A stretch of 64,000 bases of DNA from positions 124,001 to 188,000 of the forward strand of contig MARA01000046.1 of the NCBI GenBank assembly GCA_001792895.1, read 5' to 3'. A model generated the notes under the pieces. That model was not told where the DNA came from and searched no databases. It saw only the letters and a program-made list of their open reading frames with translations. This document shows positions 12,838 through 22,724 of this stretch, in pieces. The first letter of the stretch is position 1. Each line of letters begins with the position of its first letter. Made by a program: the position numbers and the translations under genes. Origin of the DNA: Lentinus brumalis. Its lineage: Eukaryota > Basidiomycota > Agaricomycetes > Polyporales > Polyporaceae.

Positions 12838-14932
12838 CTACTGTAGCATGTTCAGGGCAGCCATCGCATCTTCCACCTCTGCTGCCTTACCCCTCTCTTC
12901 GTCGTCGGCATCTTCTTCCGCCCCGTCGTCGTCGACCTCATCCGATGCAAGCGGAGCAAGCCCCCGCCAGCGCTGCACCTTCACGCGCAGCAACCTCTCG
13001 ATCTCATCGACAGTCTCGCACCGGCCCAACGCAGCACGGAACTTGTTGAACCACGGTCGCCGACCACTAGAGCCGCCCTCAGCACTGCAACGCTCGCGGA
13101 GATGGGGAGGCGTACCACTGATGATCGACGAAGTGCCGGACGTGCGTCTGAATCGTCTGTATCGTCGCGGTATCTGGGTAGTCCCGACAGATCTCGAGAT
13201 ATTCCAGAGATATGCTGACGGGATCGGGGACGACGTTCGCAAATAGACTGCTCAACATTGTTGAGCCGCGATTCATATGCATGACGAACAGTGCTCACCA
13301 AGGATTCGCCAATAGAGTCTCACCAACCATGATCCCATCCGCACGCGTCTCGGCCTGGTTCGCAGCCACGTCCTCCCACGTCCGCACGTTCCCATTGCTC
13401 ACCACCGGGATACGCACCCGCTCCTTGAGCGCTCTGACATGAGATAGGTCTGCGGCACCCTGCCGCCGACGTCGTGCAGACACGTGTCGGGCATGGAGAG
13501 TGATCCACGACGCGCCGGCCGCCTCGAGGCGTGTGCCGAGCTCTGGAGTATTGGCGACGTTCTGGCAGAGACGAATCTTGGCGGCCACGGGAACAAGGAG
13601 AGAATGCGAGAGAGCAGAGACTGGAGTGAGCTTGTATGAGTATGATGTCTGACGAGGCGCATCAAACAGTTGGTGTAAGCGAAGTGCGTTGTGGCGGGTA
13701 ATCCTGTGCATACACGAAATGTGCACTCGCTCACCAGGTACATGCGTACGATGCGCCGCACATGCAAGCGGGAGGATTTCGCGGCGATCACGGTGCGCAT
13801 GTATGCGTCCGGCCCCATGATATCAGGGTGCATGCGCACCCTGGACCCACAATTATCAGAAGAGTCAACCTGAGCGTATGCGGCAATCTGAAGCACGTGT
13901 ACGCAAGGGATGCAAGCACATATCCCGCAACGGAATGCGTCTCCGCTGCCTTACTGCGTACGCAGGAATGAACAGATCAAATCTCGGAGGACTGGCCTCA
14001 AATTCGCCGGACGGACGCTATATGTCGCCATATGACAGTAGATCAAAGTTCGCACCCGCTCATAGGTATATGCGTATGATGCGTCGCAGATATGCTCATC
14101 GGAAGAGTTCGCGGTGGTCGAAGTGTGCATATATGCGTCCACCGACGGCCACAACGTACAGCAGACAAGAACGTGAAGATTCAGGGGACTATATATGCGA
14201 CAAGCACGCAATCTGCAAGGGTGTGCCCCTCAGCTGCTCGCACTGCATACGCGAGAAGCGAACAGACCAGCCCTGAGAGGACTCGCATCGAACTCTGCCC
14301 TTCGAACGGACGCATCTGCGAATATGCCCGCATATAGCCGCATAATTGCATTGCGGTCGATCGAGGGGACCGTATCCAGCGTATAGATCGAGAGGAGACG
14401 TTCAAAGCAGCTTCTTGCCCGTGTATGCGACAATAGGACCATGCAGGATGCATAGGGAGCACATCATGAATGGAAAAAAGCAGGACTCACCGATACTCTC
14501 GACAATTGGCCAATCCTTCTGACCGAGGAGGTATCCGCCATAATGTCCTTCCCTCGCAGCGTCTTGCGGACATCCGAGATTGAGATCTACGCATCTTCGT
14601 CGATAGTATGAGCTCCCATCACCACACAACCTTTCGTCGCACGAAGACGCACCTATCGCATCCGCTCTGTCAACGACAGTCCTCGCAGCGCGGACGACGT
14701 CGTCTGGGTCGTTCCCGCATAGCTGTACCACCACTGGGCTGTCATACAGTTCCCGCAGACCACGCGTATGGAACTCGAGGTAGTCTTGGTCGTTCAGGAG
14801 ACGTTCCGGGAGCAGCATTTGTGTGTAGACCAGCGAGGTGTTGTGCCGTCGGACGAGAATGCGAAAAGCGAGGTCGCTCTGGTTGACCATGGGCGCGGCG
14901 ATTCGAGAGAGGTCAAGGTCGTGCGGAAACAT
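12838..14932 (-). CDS. DUS1: tRNA-dihydrouridine synthase, DUS1 family (copy 1, type A, full-length tail)
   Basis: This FMN enzyme reduces uridine to dihydrouridine in the tRNA D-loop (positions 16/17 in the DUS1 family). Five exons join in frame to 352 residues: 14653-14932, 14491-14586, 13299-13620, 13116-13247 and 12838-13066. Signatures are IAAPMVNQSDLAFR near the N-terminus, VVVQLCGNDPDDV, DLNLGCPQDAAREGHYG with the catalytic Cys, VPVAAKIRL with the flavin-contacting Lys, WITLHARH and IPVVSNGNV. Intron 2 (13621-14490) is 870 bp, against 50-66 bp for the others. The tail after PLASDEVDD is acidic and ends NMLQ; copies 2-4 have lost it. The ATG at 14932 is the first in the frame. The protein is shorter at the N-terminus than some DUS1 proteins, so a small upstream exon is possible. 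Copy 1 defines paralogue type A. Confidence 0.85.
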
Positions 14933-15775
14933 GATTTGCGAGGAGGTCGTGGTACGAAGCAAACCTGAGATGTTGCTGAAATGCTTTGCAGCGCGCGCGG
15001 CTCAACGGAATCTACATGGCGATTAGATACCGGATGCTGCTGGAGATTGCCGAGGAAATACTTCATCTGCGCACTCCGAATACACAAATCATACTTACCT
15101 TCCCTCGTATGCGTCTAGGTCCTTGGCCTGCCTGCAAGGATCGTTTTGACAACGTTCATAAGGCAGGTCTGACTCGGCGGAAGCAGGACAGCCCCGACCC
15201 GCGTGATGAGGGTCATCAGCAGATCCACACGACAGCGAACAGCTCAATTCACGGGGAAGCAGAAGGCCCAGTCAGATGATGTCCAGGGAGGTCCTCCGCA
15301 GACACTAGTGTTGCGCCGAGGTACGTGGTTTCTCGACGTCGTGGTGCATAGTCCGAAACGGTCGGAGAAGCGTGCGCGGAGATTGCCGCGGGCAATGACG
15401 CAACGCGACTCGCGTTCGCGTTCGCCGTCGCGTCTGCAGCTCTGTCCCTCGCTCGCAACTCGTCCTCTGCCCGCCTCTCCCTCTCTCCAGGTGCGGTCTG
15501 CCCCCAGCGCGGCTCCTGCCATGTCCCTCCCACGCACTCGCCGCGCACTTGCCCCGCCGTGTTCTCTCCGCCCCCCTCTGACACCGTCTGTCCTCAGAGC
15601 CGGCACCCGTCCCTCGTGTTGCATGCGCTTCGGTGCAGCGCGTGGTAGAAGGAGGACATGGCATGAAAAGGCACGCTCGTAAGTCTTCAGTACCCTTCCC
15701 ATCTCCCATCCCGCTGCCGCGCACCCCATGTACACACCGCAAGGGCCACGCCGACCTCTATTCAGCCTCGTACGT
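14933..15775. other. DUS1 upstream region and CT-rich block
   Basis: The first 400 bp, up to 15334, are shared with the partial fourth unit (45186-45507) and so belong to the old DUS1 duplication. Positions 15400-15620 are rich in C and T with CGTTCG motifs and look like promoter or leader. Overlapping open frames on both strands reflect base composition and are not called as genes. The same applies to 24768-25610 and 34602-35444. Confidence 0.4.
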
Positions 15776-16196
15776 CTATGCTGCAAGCAGACGCGTGTAC
15801 TCGCCCTTGCCGTCTGCCTCCTCCTCTTCCACATCCGCATAAGCGACATTCACTCCGGTGCGCCTCCGCGTCGCGACATCATGGACGCGTAGCAGCCCGG
15901 CGCAGGGCGCGTTCATGGAGCCGTCTGCACGCGCACTCTTAACGCGGTCAGCGCGGCCCTTCGCCGGTCTTTCTGGCACAGAGATGTCTATTATCTGGTA
16001 CGTACTACACGTTCGCACTGCGCGTACTACTGACGCACGCAAAATCTACGCGCGCCCAGCTCCATCCATGCTCTCCCGACATCTGCCCGACATACTCCAT
16101 CGCTGCCACACATCGCCGGGTCAGGGCGCGTAACGATAGCACGCAGGACGTACCGGGCTCAAGACGCGCCCCTCCTCGGTCTACCGCGCAAGGCAC
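15776..16196 (-). CDS. unrecognised small gene, unit 1
   Basis: Two exons can be joined in frame: 16035 and upward (reading YVGQMSGEHGWSWARVDFAC) and 15776-15994 (IIDISVPERPAKG, then GVNVAYADVEEEEADGKGEY, ending LLAA). The intron between them (15995-16034) has donor GTCAGT and acceptor CAG but is only 40 bp, at the lower limit for these fungi. The acidic, well-ordered C-terminal exon looks protein-like, unlike frames around it. Further exons may lie upstream to about 16340, where GTATGT and CAG sites occur. I do not recognise the family. Confidence 0.3.
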
Positions 16197-17728
16197 ATCG
16201 TGAAGACGTTCAAGGTTTGACCTGTGCTCCCAGAGCGGTCAGCTTGACGAACTCAGCGAGGAACGGACGTCAACATACCTGGAGCCCGTCAAACACGACG
16301 ACGAAGACGAAGACGACGACGGGGTGCAGCAAGGACGGTTACGACGAGGAGTCCAGGCAGCGGCGACGTCGAAGAGCTGGGAAGCACACAGCGGGAGGGA
16401 CTTGCAATGAGCGAAGGGGAGAGGTGAGCAGCACCATGCCCCGTCCCGTCGCTCTCCAGGCAGTACTTATACTCTCCGCTCCAGCACGCACGGCGGCACA
16501 CAGCGAACGTGTCAGTGCCTCTGAAGCGGTCCCCGGACTCCGCGCGGACCATCACGCGAACTCGGCAGGGTCGAACACACGCTTACGCTGCACCCCGGCT
16601 GCGAATATGGGCGGTCTCTCCGCCTCTATCGAGGCAACATCGGAACTTGGAGCAACACGCCAGAGCGTCGTCCGCCCGAGTGGCAGCAGTACGACTGCGA
16701 CGCACTAGCCTATGCAGCAGCTCGAGCTCTTTGGCGAGGGTGTCACTCCGCCAGACACAGCACCTCGCAGTGACGGCTCTCGTTCGAGCGGGCACCAGCC
16801 GCCACGGAACACTCGCTCGCAGCCGCATCGTACGACACGGGCACGATCAGCGGCCTGCAAATTGGCGTGGGTTCTGCGACGACCGAGACAGCGCATCACG
16901 GAGTCGTTCGCCTGCGCGGCGGGGATACGAGTCGTGGCGCAGCGGGTGCAGAATCCAGATCCCCGGTGAGTGCATGCAGATTCCAGCAGTCTCCGACGCT
17001 CTCTTCCGCGCATTCAAGTGGTCGTCGCAGACCGCGCTCCGCGAGTTGTGCAGGCTGTCGCCGTCAATCGGCCCGACCCAGTCTGCAATGAACACTCACC
17101 CCGTGCAGCTACATCGTACAACACGCACACGATCATCGATCATCGCGCACGATGACGGCGGGGTCGGACGCGTTGCATATTGGCGTGGGTGCTGGGACGG
17201 ACCGCAGGCGACGGCTCCGAACCTCTGGTTCTGGATCCTGGGAGACGGTAAGTGGTAAGCCTGAAACATCTCCGAAGGGCGCGCAGGTGCTGATTGTATT
17301 CGCAGAGGACGAGACGGCGAGCTCGGTGCCCGACGCCGTGACCCCGTCAGCTCATGGTTTCCGTTCTGCTGGCGAGGTCCTTGTGGCCGCTCCGCTGCGT
17401 CCTCCGCAACGCATGTCGTAGTCTAGTCTCCCTCGAATACTAGCACAGTGCGCGTCGTCCACGTCTGACTTGTGCTGAACTCACTGCTCTCTCCATGCTC
17501 CTGCATTCGTCGCACGTCGCAATGCTGGACGTTTCAAGGCGTGGAGTGGGATGGCTCCCCACAAGCACGCGACGGCTGACGGCTCCGGCCTGTCGGTGAG
17601 TGCAATTGTTCGTTGCGACCTGGCGCAACCCTGTGCAGATGACGGTCGAGGCCGCAATGGACACTTCGACATGCGGCGCTCCGTGGCGGATACTGGTGCG
17701 TCCTCGAGGTGTGCATCGTGGCTGTTTG
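16197..17728. other. degenerate module region of unit 1
   Basis: Diverged direct repeats of roughly 300 bp are visible: a block around 16810-16890 (CATCGTACGACACG, then ATTGGCGTGGGTTCTGCGACG) recurs around 17100-17210 (CATCGTACAACACG, then ATTGGCGTGGGTGCTGGGACG), with weaker traces near 17560. Splice-like sites recur in each. Long frames such as 16509-17258 (+) begin at GTG and read as low-complexity Arg/Ser sequence, so no gene is called. The same applies to the matching parts of units 2 and 3. Confidence 0.4.
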
Positions 17729-18418
17729 CTAGTATTCAAGCTTGAGAACGCGAATGACGCCCCCGTGATTGGACAGGACATGGATGTGTGCATCGTGCGC
17801 GTCCTTGAAGTCCTGAGTGACTGCTCGCACGTCGATGGAGCTTCTGTCCGCCTCGGTACACGGCCGCGTTCCCTGCTCGTCGCCAGGGTCGCTGCGGACG
17901 TTGCGGTCGCGCCATTCGCTTCTTGATTCTTCGCTTTGGTCGGCGTGCATGTTCCGCCCGTTCGTTGTACGCGACGGCTCCCCCACGCTGCCGTGCACCG
18001 TTTCATGCCGGGGCGCCGCTCAGGATGACTCGGAGCTTGGGACGATGCAGGCGGACTTGAGCTCCCGAGCAACCCTGCCTGCGAGGAGGCCGTGCATCTT
18101 GGAGCCAGTCTGGTACCGTCCAGAGGACGCGATGCGCTCAGACTCGATCCATGGGTCCTCAACGATGTAGGCGAGGCTCTCGGCCAAGTCTGGGAGGTCA
18201 CACCCGTCGTTCTGTCGAGTAACCGACTTGTCGATGTGCGGCCTCAAACTGACTAGCAGCAGCACCACGATCAGGTGGCCTCCCGACCCTCGAAACTCAA
18301 AGCAGTCCAGACGGACGGCTTTGCCAAGTCTCAGCTGAATTCTGTCCCGTAGGAATGGTACCGAAAAGAGGAAGGAGGTCCAGGCTCGACAGCAACGTCT
18401 GCCAGTCGGGTTGTGCAT
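17729..18418 (-). CDS. gene-like fragment of unknown function, unit 1
   Basis: Two minus-strand stretches read like protein. One at 18020-18418 contains LFSVPFLRDRIQLRLGKAVR, LIVVLLLVSLRPHIDKSV and DLAESLAYIVEDPWIESERI. The other at 17729-17998 contains SSIDVRAVTQDFKDAHDAHI and ends VIRVLKLEY. They are in different frames and I could not find a convincing intron joining them. Either the gene model is incomplete or this is a decayed gene. No domain is recognised. Confidence 0.22.
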
Positions 18419-18860
18419 AGCTCCCGAGCTTCGGCACGTCGTGGGACTGTTGTGTGCAAGATATCGCAGTCATTTGCCTCGATATTTTGCCATATGCACT
18501 GGTATCCTGGATGCCTCGCCGCTGTGGTCGAGGGAGTGCATTGTAGATAGGTTAAGTACTTCGAGGAGCAGTACTGGCAGCAGTTTGACTCGGAATATGA
18601 TGCTAGTCTTCCCAGATTCATTCTTGCATGCCATGCTCTCCGAAACAGCATATAGATGCTCAATCGAGCTAGTGTTGTGCTCTCCAACATTCCAAATGAT
18701 TCTGTTAGCAAGTAGCGCTCTCTTGAACCGATTCGTGCATGTGAAGCACCAGAATTTGCCCGCGAGCGTCGGTAGAGCACCTCGTCACCGCCTGGCAAGT
18801 CTGTGTTCTCGTGTTCAAGCAGTACTCTGCATCTTAATAGGAACCAGTAAGGAGGAAAGA

Positions 18861-18866
18861 TATAAA
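18861..18866 (+). promoter_or_regulatory. TATA box of the 248-residue gene, unit 1
   Basis: TATAAA in AAAGATATAAATG lies 76 bp before the likely start codon at 18937. That spacing fits a fungal core promoter. The same site is at 28694-28699 and 38530-38535. Confidence 0.45.
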
Positions 18867-18936
18867 TGTGCCCAAACTTGAACAGCAGCCCAACGGCGCC
18901 GTCGAGCCCTTTCTCGCAAGCCTATCACTGTTCACA

Positions 18937-19741
18937 ATGGTTAACACTCGGCATCCTCGATACCTCCGCGCCCTGGCTGTCAGTGCATATGTAAACCAAG
19001 CTGTACGCTCATCCTCGCACACCGCACTCGTCCACCCTCTCCCTGGGTCTGTCTCCACGCGGGAGTACAGTACGAAAGAGGCCAAGGTCCGGGGAACTGT
19101 CCGGATGTTGCTGAATGCATCGGCCGGTAAGTCATGATGTCTCAGTGCTCACCCTGCTCACGGACTGATCTCTCACGCACACAGCCAAGACGTCCGGTGT
19201 CCCGGATGCCACGATGGGCTGGACGCTTCTCTCGTTCCGAGATGATGTCGTCATTCCGCTCGAAATCGTGCTGGTTGGGTGGCCGCCCGAGTTCCCCTTC
19301 ATGAACCTCAGCAGCCCGGGCCATGTCAGCCAGAAGGCAATGCGGAAGCTCCTCAAGCTCCTCGAAGCAAAGCCACCCCAGCTCTACTTCGTGAAGGCGA
19401 CGCCGGAGCAGCTGCAGGCCGCCCGACTCGACCCTGCGAGTGTCTGTCCCGGACCGCTGTTCCCCGCACCTGCGCCCAATTTCGGCTACAGCAACATCGG
19501 CAGACGGCCGATCAGACATGACAAGGACACTGGGCTCGCTGTCCCTCACCGTTACGTCCGTGACGGGCCGAAGAGCGCGAAGGAGGTCTCAGACGAGGTC
19601 GAGGCTGTTGCAGATGCGGAGATTGAGGGCGGGGCTCGGCGGAGGGGCCCGCTTCCCCAGCTTCATACCCCATTCGGAGTCAAGCTTGGCTGGTACAGCA
19701 CAGGTTGGCGGGAGTTGCCTGCATTCATAGACCTTGAGTAG
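18937..19741 (+). CDS. conserved-looking hypothetical protein, about 248 residues, unit 1
   Basis: The ATG at 18937 (CACAATGG context) gives MVNTRHPRYLRALAVSAYVN. One intron of about 58 bp (GTAAGT near 19127 to CACACAG near 19186) joins in frame to a second exon ending at TAG 19739-19741. The second exon contains WTLLSFRDDVVIPLEIVLVG, WPPEFPFMNLSSPGHVSQKA, LLEAKPPQLYFVKATPEQLQ and a charged stretch DEVEAVADAEIEGG, closing GWRELPAFIDLE. There is no signal peptide or membrane segment. It is the clearest unidentified gene in the array and is present three times with no visible change. The family was not recognised. Confidence 0.6.
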
Positions 19742-20141
19742 GACTTGCATCGGGACCTCTGGTAGCGTAGTTGATCTGCATCGTTTCAACCTAGCTTACT
19801 TACATGCCATGGCGTAGTAATACATGCTGACTTCTCATCATCGAATCATTGTCGTACTGGGTGCCTGTTTCGAAAATTCTGCATGAGAAGAAAGATGCCA
19901 GCCACAATCGCATATCGCAGATTCAGCCCGCCGAAGCAAGGTTAACCTTCACTGCACCGCCCAGGAATGCCGCCGAAGGGACACGTTCTTCCTTCACCGT
20001 TAATTTTGTGTCCACCTCTCCCACCTACCGACGTTGCTCCCCTTCCCCTTCAAGCACGACAATAGCTCACCTAAATCGCTCTTGAGGTCAGTCTCCCCTT
20101 CTAACGTGCCCTACGCTGTCGCTGTCGGTACTGCGACTGAC

Positions 20142-20763
20142 CAGCGGCCATGCAGCGTGCTTCCTGTCATTGCCCAGCTTCAGACCCACGACGCGGCGAC
20201 GCCGTCGACCTCGTCAACGTCTCTCACTGGCACGATGCCGCGCTCGGACACCACTAGGTCACAGCCCTCTCTACGGGGAGGGAACGAGGTACGCACGTTC
20301 TAGCAACCCTGTTGACTGTCCCCGACAGCAGTACGCCGTTCTCCTAGTCACCCCGCTATGTCCGTGCACGAGCGCAGCGCGGGTCTTGGGCTATGGCATC
20401 GCGGCGGCGGTACATCAGTACGTCGTCCACCACCGCGGCGGCCGCTTCCGTTGTTCAATGGCGGTTTACGGAGTTCCTTATTGCGATCGCTCTATGACAA
20501 AGTAAGCTCGTCATCTGTTCCGTGAAGCGTCGCGCTCACGACCTGCTCACCGCAGCACTGTCAAGCTGTTCCTTTCGTGCAAGCTCGCTGGCACTCGACG
20601 GCACGTCTGTCTTGCCGAAGACCAACCTTCGAAGCTCGATGTCCTCGCGTCGAGGCCGTCAACGGCCCCGTGTTCTCCGCCGCCCCTCGTTCTGGATATC
20701 CCGCCGTCGCCGCTATCGTCTCCCGGCTCTCCTACGTACCTCGACACGAACAGCGCTGCCTAA
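20142..20763 (+). CDS. small spliced gene of unknown function, unit 1 (start unresolved)
   Basis: Three exons join in one frame: 20142-20288 (contains TPSTSSTSLTGTMPRSDTTR), 20329-20501 (contains LGYGIAAAVHQYVVHHRGGR) and 20556-20763 (contains SKLDVLASRPSTAPCSPPPL, ending YLDTNSAA and TAA). Intron 1 is 40 bp (GTACGC-CAG) and intron 2 is 54 bp (GTAAGC-CAG); the second joins a two-base to a one-base codon part, which supports it. The 5' exon may begin after an intron at about 20082-20141. Proline- and serine-rich, with no known domain. It may be real or a chance assembly of frames. Confidence 0.3.
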
Positions 20764-20879
20764 ACCGTCCGGTTCCACAGTCTTCGTGAGCTCATCTTGC
20801 CCCGCGACGTCCACGACGTCGGGACAGTGAGACGTGCATATGTCGTGACCTCCCGGACACTGCAAAGTATGTCAGATGT

Positions 20880-21870
20880 TTCGCTGTGGACGCACTTAAG
20901 TCTGACGTACCTGCAGCTCCTCAGACCTCCGGTGTTCCTTGGAACAAGCTGCACCCTTCGGTGCTCGCACGCCTCGAGGTTACGCCCAGCACTCCCGCAG
21001 ACGACTTCACGCCGACCGCGACGAAGCTCGGGCTGCTTTCCAGCGCTCCCGGGACGTCTCTCTTGGGCGAGACACTCGACGTGCGAGCTATGAGGCTCTG
21101 TCAGCACTCGAACCAGCCAGGTATGTGGGATGTCTCTCCGTGGCCGCACCTGCGCCTGACTCACCTCAATTGCTCTCCAGCGCTCCCGGAGACGACTTCT
21201 CGCCGCACGCAAGGCTTCTCGGGCTCGCCGGTGCTCCCGGTACATCTTATGAGCCGGACGCTGGAGGTGCGAGCTGTGGAACTCGGTCAGCACTCGACAT
21301 CGTCAGGAGATCCAGCAAACCGGCTGTTGCGCGTGCCCAGTGGGCTGCATCATGACGAGCCGACACTACGCAGCAGGTAAAATCTGCTGCTGAGACGTCT
21401 ACGTCTGACTTACCTCCTCTGCTCGTCACAGCCGTCGACTGCTCTTGCGCACCAGTCACGACTTGCGATGCGAGGCTACAGCCAGCGCTCCCGGAGACGA
21501 CGTCCCGCCGCTCCTGCAGACTCCCGGGCTGTTCTCGTCAGCGTGGCACCTCAGTGTGTCGTCTTCATGATTGCGAACTTGTGTACGCTGCGTCATGACG
21601 CGCCGACACTGCTCAGCAGGGGAGGTGTCTCGCTGCTGAGACGTCTGCGTCTGACTCACCTTCTCTGCTCTTCCCAGCCCGCCGACTGTTTACGCGCACC
21701 AGCCACGACCTACGACACGAGGCTACGGCTAGCGCTCCCGGCAACGACATCCCACCGCTCCTGCAGACTCCCGGGCTGCTCGTCAGCGCTCCCGGACGTT
21801 TCCCGAGGCCGAACGCTCGCCGCTCGCGTCTGGGAGCTGCGAATTTTGGTCAGCACTCGAGACTGCTAGA
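20880..21870. repeat. four diverged modules of about 200-250 bp, unit 1
   Basis: Starts near 20890, 21150, 21400 and 21645. Each module has the same order of landmarks: GTCTGACTTACC or a variant, an acceptor-like CAG, CGCTCCCGGAGACGAC or a variant, CTCCCGGGCT and GTCAGCACTCGA. The modules differ by many substitutions, so they are much older than the 9.8 kb duplication that carries them. The same blocks are at about 30713-31703 and 40549-41539. Confidence 0.6.
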
Positions 21871-22520
21871 GGTGCAGTCGGCGAGATGCGTGCCAGCCCA
21901 CGCGGTACGTACCTCTACGTGATCCATGATGAGTTCAAGTGAGTTCTGTGTCCGTTCCAGTTCCGACGCATTTCTGACATACCTCTTGCAAACTTTCCCG
22001 CTGCCCGGCCACGCGTGCATCGCCGTCGTGTTGCAGCCTGCCTGCCGAGCGCAGAAGTCACGTCAGGAGACGAGCACTCACCTTGGTATGTTCGCACTTG
22101 TCTGTACTTGCTGCTCAGGCGAGTCCGGGGGTCGTGTGTTGCCGTTAGACGGCAGATCGCGCCGAGTGCCTTCAGGCAATCCCTTTTTTTCAGAGCAGCA
22201 CGCACACTCCGCATGCGGCCAATAGAGAGTCAAGCAAGCAGGCCTGTTGTCTTTCAGAGCACCGGCGAACTCACGCAGATGCGAGGGCAAGACGGGCAGC
22301 GAGATGGCGGTTGGAGACAAGAGAGGCGCAGGATAGGCGCCCGCGCGTCGGACGAGTTCTGTGTCGGTCGCGGCTCCGGGGTTTTCATACAAGTCCATGT
22401 ATTCTAGCACGCAGCTTGTACGTAGTATACATCGAATACATGCACATGTCCTGAGAACTGCCTGAGTGTGCCCGACATCGTACGTGTCGATATCTCGAGG
22501 GTGCTACACCGCTAGTGGGG

Positions 22521-22602
22521 CTCTATGTCTGTAGGGTGACTCTACGTCCGTAGGGCGCGTTCTACGTCCGTATGGTGCGTTCTACGTCCATGAGGTGCGC
22601 TG
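22521..22602. repeat. short tandem repeat, about 20 bp x 4, unit 1
   Basis: Four imperfect copies of CTACGTCCGTAGGGCGCGTT occur in a row just before the unit boundary. They recur at about 32354-32435 and 42190-42271. Confidence 0.7.
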
Positions 22603-22724
22603 AGGCATTCGATCGACACGGTGGATCGAGTCGCGTCTTAGCCACACACGAGGCTACGAGCCGCCAGCGGAGCGCGCACAAGATATATTCGGCTATCTAC
22701 CACACGCAGCGCCACGCCCGCTCG

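Noticed and set aside
15203..15849. Opposing 159- and 201-residue frames upstream of DUS1
   Set aside because: Both cover the same CT-rich block, and their residues reflect CG and CT repeats. It is better read as promoter or leader DNA.
16509..17258. 249-residue plus-strand frame repeated in units 1-3
   Set aside because: It starts at GTG, is dominated by Arg and Ser, and runs through the degenerate modules; there is no sign of a real start or domain.
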